DNA of 64,000 nt, taken from NCBI RefSeq assembly GCF_017051705.1, contig NZ_JAFIDJ010000001.1:868001-932000 (forward strand), written 5' to 3'. The stretch's first letter is position 1; every line of letters starts with the position of its first letter. Source of the DNA: Algoriphagus lutimaris. GTDB lineage: Bacteria > Bacteroidota > Bacteroidia > Cytophagales > Cyclobacteriaceae. A program made the translations under genes and the position numbers. Under the pieces are notes generated by a model. That model was not told the DNA's origin, ran no database searches, and worked only from the letters and a program-made list of their open reading frames with translations. Below are positions 62,001 through 64,000 of this stretch, one piece after another.

Positions 62001-62607
62001 TTAAGTTCTTTTCAATTTCATATAAAAGGTCTTCTACGCGATCCAGATCTCCATCGGTATCATCCAGTTTTCGCAAGGTTTCTTTTTTACGGTTTTTGAA
62101 TTTGGAGATCCCTGCTGCCTCTTCGAAAAGATCCCTTCTGGAGTTGTTTTTGTCATTCAACAACTCGTCAATCATCTTGAGTTCGATGATGGCGTAGGAG
62201 TTGGAATTGATCCCTGTATCCATAAACAGGTTGGTGATATCCTTCAGGCGGCAGGTCACGCCGTTGATTTGGTATTCACTTTCCCCGGAGCGGTAGTAAC
62301 GACGGGTAATCGTCACATGGGTATATTCGGTAGGAAGGAGGTTTTTGGTATTTTCAAAAGTGAGTGAAACTTCGGCCAAGTTAGAAGGCTTTCTGTTTTT
62401 GGTGCCATTGAAAATAACATTTTCCATCTTGTCAGAGCGGAGCATTCGGGTTTTTTGTTCACCCAACACCCAACGGATGGCATCGACCACATTGGACTTT
62501 CCACAGCCATTTGGTCCTACTACGCCAGTGATTCCTTTATCAAAATGAATCACCATTTTATCCCCAAAACTCTTAAATCCCTTGATCTCCAGCTTACTGA
62601 GCAGCAT
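59068..62607 (-). CDS. smc: Chromosome segregation SMC protein
   Basis: An 1179-residue SMC ATPase that compacts and segregates the chromosome. Residues 1-~170 hold the N-terminal half of the head with Walker A GPNGCGKS (31-38). Long coiled coils run from ~170 to ~500 and ~680 to ~1000, separated by a hinge (FPEAIKFLKKNNSWGKDTPL to about 680). The C-terminal head has the ABC signature LSGGEKTLTATSLLF and Walker B CIFDEVDAPLDDANIDKF. Length fits bacterial SMC. The gene is preceded by a good Bacteroidota promoter. A decayed second copy of its last ~39 codons lies 2.3 kb to the left. Confidence 0.97.
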   Translation of the reverse strand: MLLSKLEIKGFKSFGDKMVIHFDKGITGVVGPNGCGKSNVVDAIRWVLGEQKTRMLRSDKMENVIFNGTKNRKPSNLAEVSLTFENTKNLLPTEYTHVTITRRYYRSGESEYQINGVTCRLKDITNLFMDTGINSNSYAIIELKMIDELLNDKNNSRRDLFEEAAGISKFKNRKKETLRKLDDTDGDLDRVEDLLYEIEKNLKSLEKQAKQAAKYFEIKKDYKTASINLAKKSIEKYTNSLLSTTKDIEQESDKKLQLQTQIADQEALLNQLKSDLINKEKLLASRQKTLNDHVNKIRTFESEKKIKNERLRFLEDRSQKLREQIEVDRKSNDRAGFSIRSLKHEQESAAKMLAEKELIVGELREAYENQKRVHTEHQTKQKTLNATFERLKERVYQLTKELEIKQIQLSTLKQELERTSSDDSSQEANLVDFEEKLISLKGELDAATQEYESKKAKQEDLDQKIEDTNKVIEMIREELTTSSRKLDSKQNEYNLTKSLVENLEGFPEAIKFLKKNNSWGKDTPLLSDLLTTDEKYRVTIENYLEGYMNYYVVETEAQAIAAIHLLSDAARGKANFFVLEHFERFKPSQTKLFSNAIAATEIIEFDVKYSRLINFILDNVYIVEGDYKDFPQDNDSVFISENGKFTKRKFSLSGGSVGLFEGKRIGRAKNLEKLDKEIKDLNKKVSATRNNLDQKLSDLMKLKEVSYKKVLEESQQQINEINQNYVSVRTKKEQLAELLSSNANKREDILDRIASLEESLTEIQPQLFEEKAEYESAHEDLEILNENLEEQSARLTEKSQAFNQENILYHQQLNRVNSLDQEIEFKQNAYESSKERIEKSQAELSSLDSEIKGLLQNNEVKDDELIELYSEKEGIEQGVQEAEKDYYAHRGLIDETDQKIRSLQKSKEMHDEHLHELQNSINEIKLKMSGMKERLSVEFDLDLDQLMEENPKLDEEFLDFKEDDLRELVRKQKEKLEKIGPINPMAMEAYDEIKIRHDFITTQKEDLIKAKESLLNTIKEIDQVAKETFLDAFGKIKENFIKVFRSLFTEQDDCDLTLVDPDNPLESAIEIMAKPKGKRPLTINQLSGGEKTLTATSLLFSIYLLKPAPFCIFDEVDAPLDDANIDKFNQIIQRFSGESQFIIVTHNKRTMASTDIIYGITMIEAGVSRVVPVDLRELA

Positions 62608-62634
62608 CCTTTTTTATTAATCTGAAATAAGGAA

Positions 62635-62664
62635 CAAAATAAGATCATTTGGCAGATTGTCCAA
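62635..62664 (-). promoter_or_regulatory. smc promoter (Bacteroidota type)
   Basis: On the minus strand TTG, 19 bases, then TTATTTTG, which matches TAnnTTTG at seven of eight positions. A start near 62628 would leave a leader of about 20 bases to the smc ATG. Confidence 0.5.
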
Positions 62665-62999
62665 GGATTTGAGGAATCTTGAAGGATGTTTTTATTGCAG
62701 TAGGTGGGTTCGATGAACAGTAGGCAGTCTCAGGTGACAGTGGTCAGTTCCAGTTGGTGGTGAGAAGTTAGAAATCGTAATTTTTTTCATCATTGCCTGC
62801 CAAGAGTCAGGCAAGCGAGGGAGGCACGACCGAAGCAATCTCGACGTATGAAACATCCTTGGAATAAATACATGGTGTTTATCAGGAAATCTCATTGTAA
62901 GATACCGGGATTGCCACGCTCCTTCGTCGCTCGCAATGACGGTGCGTGGCCAATTATATCAATAAAAAGAATTCGACTGAAATTAAAACGTCATTGCTA
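62665..62999. other. Non-coding region upstream of smc with dispersed-repeat pieces
   Basis: It holds CAGTAGGCAGTCTCAGGTGACAGTGG-like short direct words, a CCTGCCAAGAGTCAGGCAAG inverted pair, and GCTCCTTCGTCGCTCGCAATGACG (near 62920), a word common in intergenic repeats of this group. No gene is supported. Confidence 0.5.
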
Positions 63000-63564
63000 C
63001 TAAATCATACATCAAAATCATATATCCTAAATCAATCCGTCTTTGTCCTCCAGCGAGATCTTATCAATCCCATAGGCTTTGTTGCGCTGAAGGGAAAAGG
63101 TTTTTGATCTTTTAAACCATGGGTTCCGCTAATCGCTTCGCCCATGTAGGCCCCGTTGGGGTCCTCTCGCAATCAACGGTAGTCTGCCTTTGGTAGGCAA
63201 GCTGTGAATTAAAACATATTTCCTACAAAATCCCCCTTGCCCCCTTTGTATTTTGAATCTGCTTCCATTTTTGATCCTTCTTCAAGGGGGAGTTGTTCGG
63301 CATTTCAAAAATTGACCAGTAGATCTGTTTCAGCTTTATGGTTTAAGCCTTCTGCTTTTACTCACCACTGCGACTGCTCACTGCGACTGAATACTGACCA
63401 CTGGTTCAGTTTCAGCTTTCTAATTGAAGCTTTCTGCTTTTACTGACCACTGGCTACTGAACACTATGATCCCTTTCAGCCTTCTGATTTTCATGTTGCT
63501 TCGGCCTCCCTTAGATTGAAAAGCTGACAACTGCTTACTCTCAAAAAGTACCATCGGCACGAAA
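63000..63564. repeat. Tandem intergenic repeat, first unit (~567 bp)
   Basis: The unit contains, in order: a CTAAATCATACATCAAAATC lead, a CAGCGAGATCTTATCAATCCC block, the C5/G5-armed element (AATCCCCCTTGCCCCCTTT near 63228, ending AAGGGGGAGTT), and a run of ACTGCGACTGCTCACTGCGA-like words. The same order begins again at 63566. On the minus strand the AAGGCTTTG block would read KAYGIDKISLEDKDGLI, possibly the fossil of a coding end. Confidence 0.75.
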
Positions 63565-63565
63565 C

Positions 63566-64000
63566 CTAAATCATACATCAAAAATCATAAATCCTAAATC
63601 AATCCGTCTTCGTCCTCCAGCGAGATCTTATCAATCCCATAGGCTTTGTTGCGCTGAAGGGAAAAGGTTTTTTGATCTATTATACCATGGGATCCGCTAA
63701 TCGCTTCATCCATGGCTAATAAGCTTAGACCCCGCTGGGGTCCTCTCGCAATCAACGGTAGTCTGCCTTTGGTAGGCAAGCTGTGAATGAAAACATATTT
63801 CCTACAAAATCCCCCTTGCCCCCTTTGTATTTTGAATCTGCTTCCATTTTTGATCCTTCTTCAAGGGGGAGTTGTTCGGTGTTTCAAAAATTGACCTGTA
63901 GATCTGTTTCAGCTTTATGGTTTAAGCCTTCTGCTTTTACTGACTACTGCGACTGCTCACTGCGACTGAATACTGACCACTGGTTCAGTTTCAACCTTCT
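63566..64000. repeat. Tandem intergenic repeat, second unit (cut by window end)
   Basis: Nearly identical to the first unit, offset 567 bases at its left and 580 further right because of a ~13-base insertion near 63715 (GGCTAATAAGCTTAGA). The window ends inside it, so copy number is unknown. Confidence 0.75.

Noticed and set aside
1-64000. tRNA, rRNA, prophage and conjugation genes
   Set aside because: None recognised on either strand by reading. A tRNA or covariance scan was not possible.

Overview
The window is AT-rich, roughly 60% A+T by eye. It reads as a stretch of chromosome from a marine or aquatic Bacteroidota of the Cytophagales type, close to Algoriphagus/Cyclobacteriaceae. The evidence is the gene families present: a Por-type C-terminal sorting domain, many lipoproteins with the Bacteroidota lipobox, Tat-exported Gfo/Idh and sugar-isomerase pairs, and DUF6807 (PmoA-like), DUF3472, DUF922 and DUF2357 proteins. 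Ribosome binding sites are weak, and the one strong promoter found is a TTG-N19-TAnnTTTG-like site upstream of smc. This placement comes from memory of families, not from a search.

Layout. Positions 1-6.3 kb: the 3' end of a GH2 beta-galactosidase, then a minus-strand run of housekeeping genes (YihY/BrkB, MscS, DUF502, hppD, PlsC-like acyltransferase, bile-acid symporter family). 6.6-10.0 kb: an exported sugar-acid or keto-sugar cluster (Gfo/Idh/MocA, TIM-barrel isomerase, DUF6807 lipoprotein) behind a palindromic LacI-type operator. 10.2-11.7 kb: two lipoproteins. 12.0-18.8 kb: a three-gene transglutaminase/DUF2126, circularly permuted ATP-grasp/alpha-E and transglutaminase operon, matching a predicted peptide-ligating system. 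18.9-24.9 kb: DUF3472 protein, small outer-membrane-type protein, amidase, a broken small gene, a methyltransferase and a DUF922 protease-like protein. 25.1-30.3 kb: redox modules (GMC oxidoreductase with gluconate-dehydrogenase subunit 3; sulfite-oxidase-type Mo enzyme with a monoheme cytochrome) and a collagen-repeat lipoprotein. 30.5-43.5 kb: scattered metabolic and stress genes, a cluster of very small proteins, and a 732-residue orphan. 44-51.3 kb: a TPR-class III cyclase operon, small orphans, an EEP phosphatase/nuclease, a Por-secreted protein and a small gene broken by an amber codon.

The accessory part is 51.3-59.0 kb. It holds about 1.15 kb of hairpin-rich and repeat-rich non-coding DNA, then an McrBC-like type IV restriction operon. 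Its ATPase carries a head domain and an EVE-like domain in front of the McrB motor, and its partner is a DUF2357 PD-(D/E)XK nuclease. Just upstream of that operon lies a decayed, diverged copy of the last ~40 codons of smc. Next come an NmrA-type reductase and a broken Y1 (RAYT-like) transposase beside REP-like palindromes, and then the intact smc. This arrangement points to repeated insertion or recombination at the 3' end of smc. The last 1.4 kb is non-coding and contains a tandem duplication of about 570 bp built from dispersed intergenic repeats.

Three genes are interrupted by single in-frame stops: TAA at 22738, TAG at 51256 and TGA at 58750 (minus strand). No tRNA, rRNA, CRISPR array or prophage was seen.
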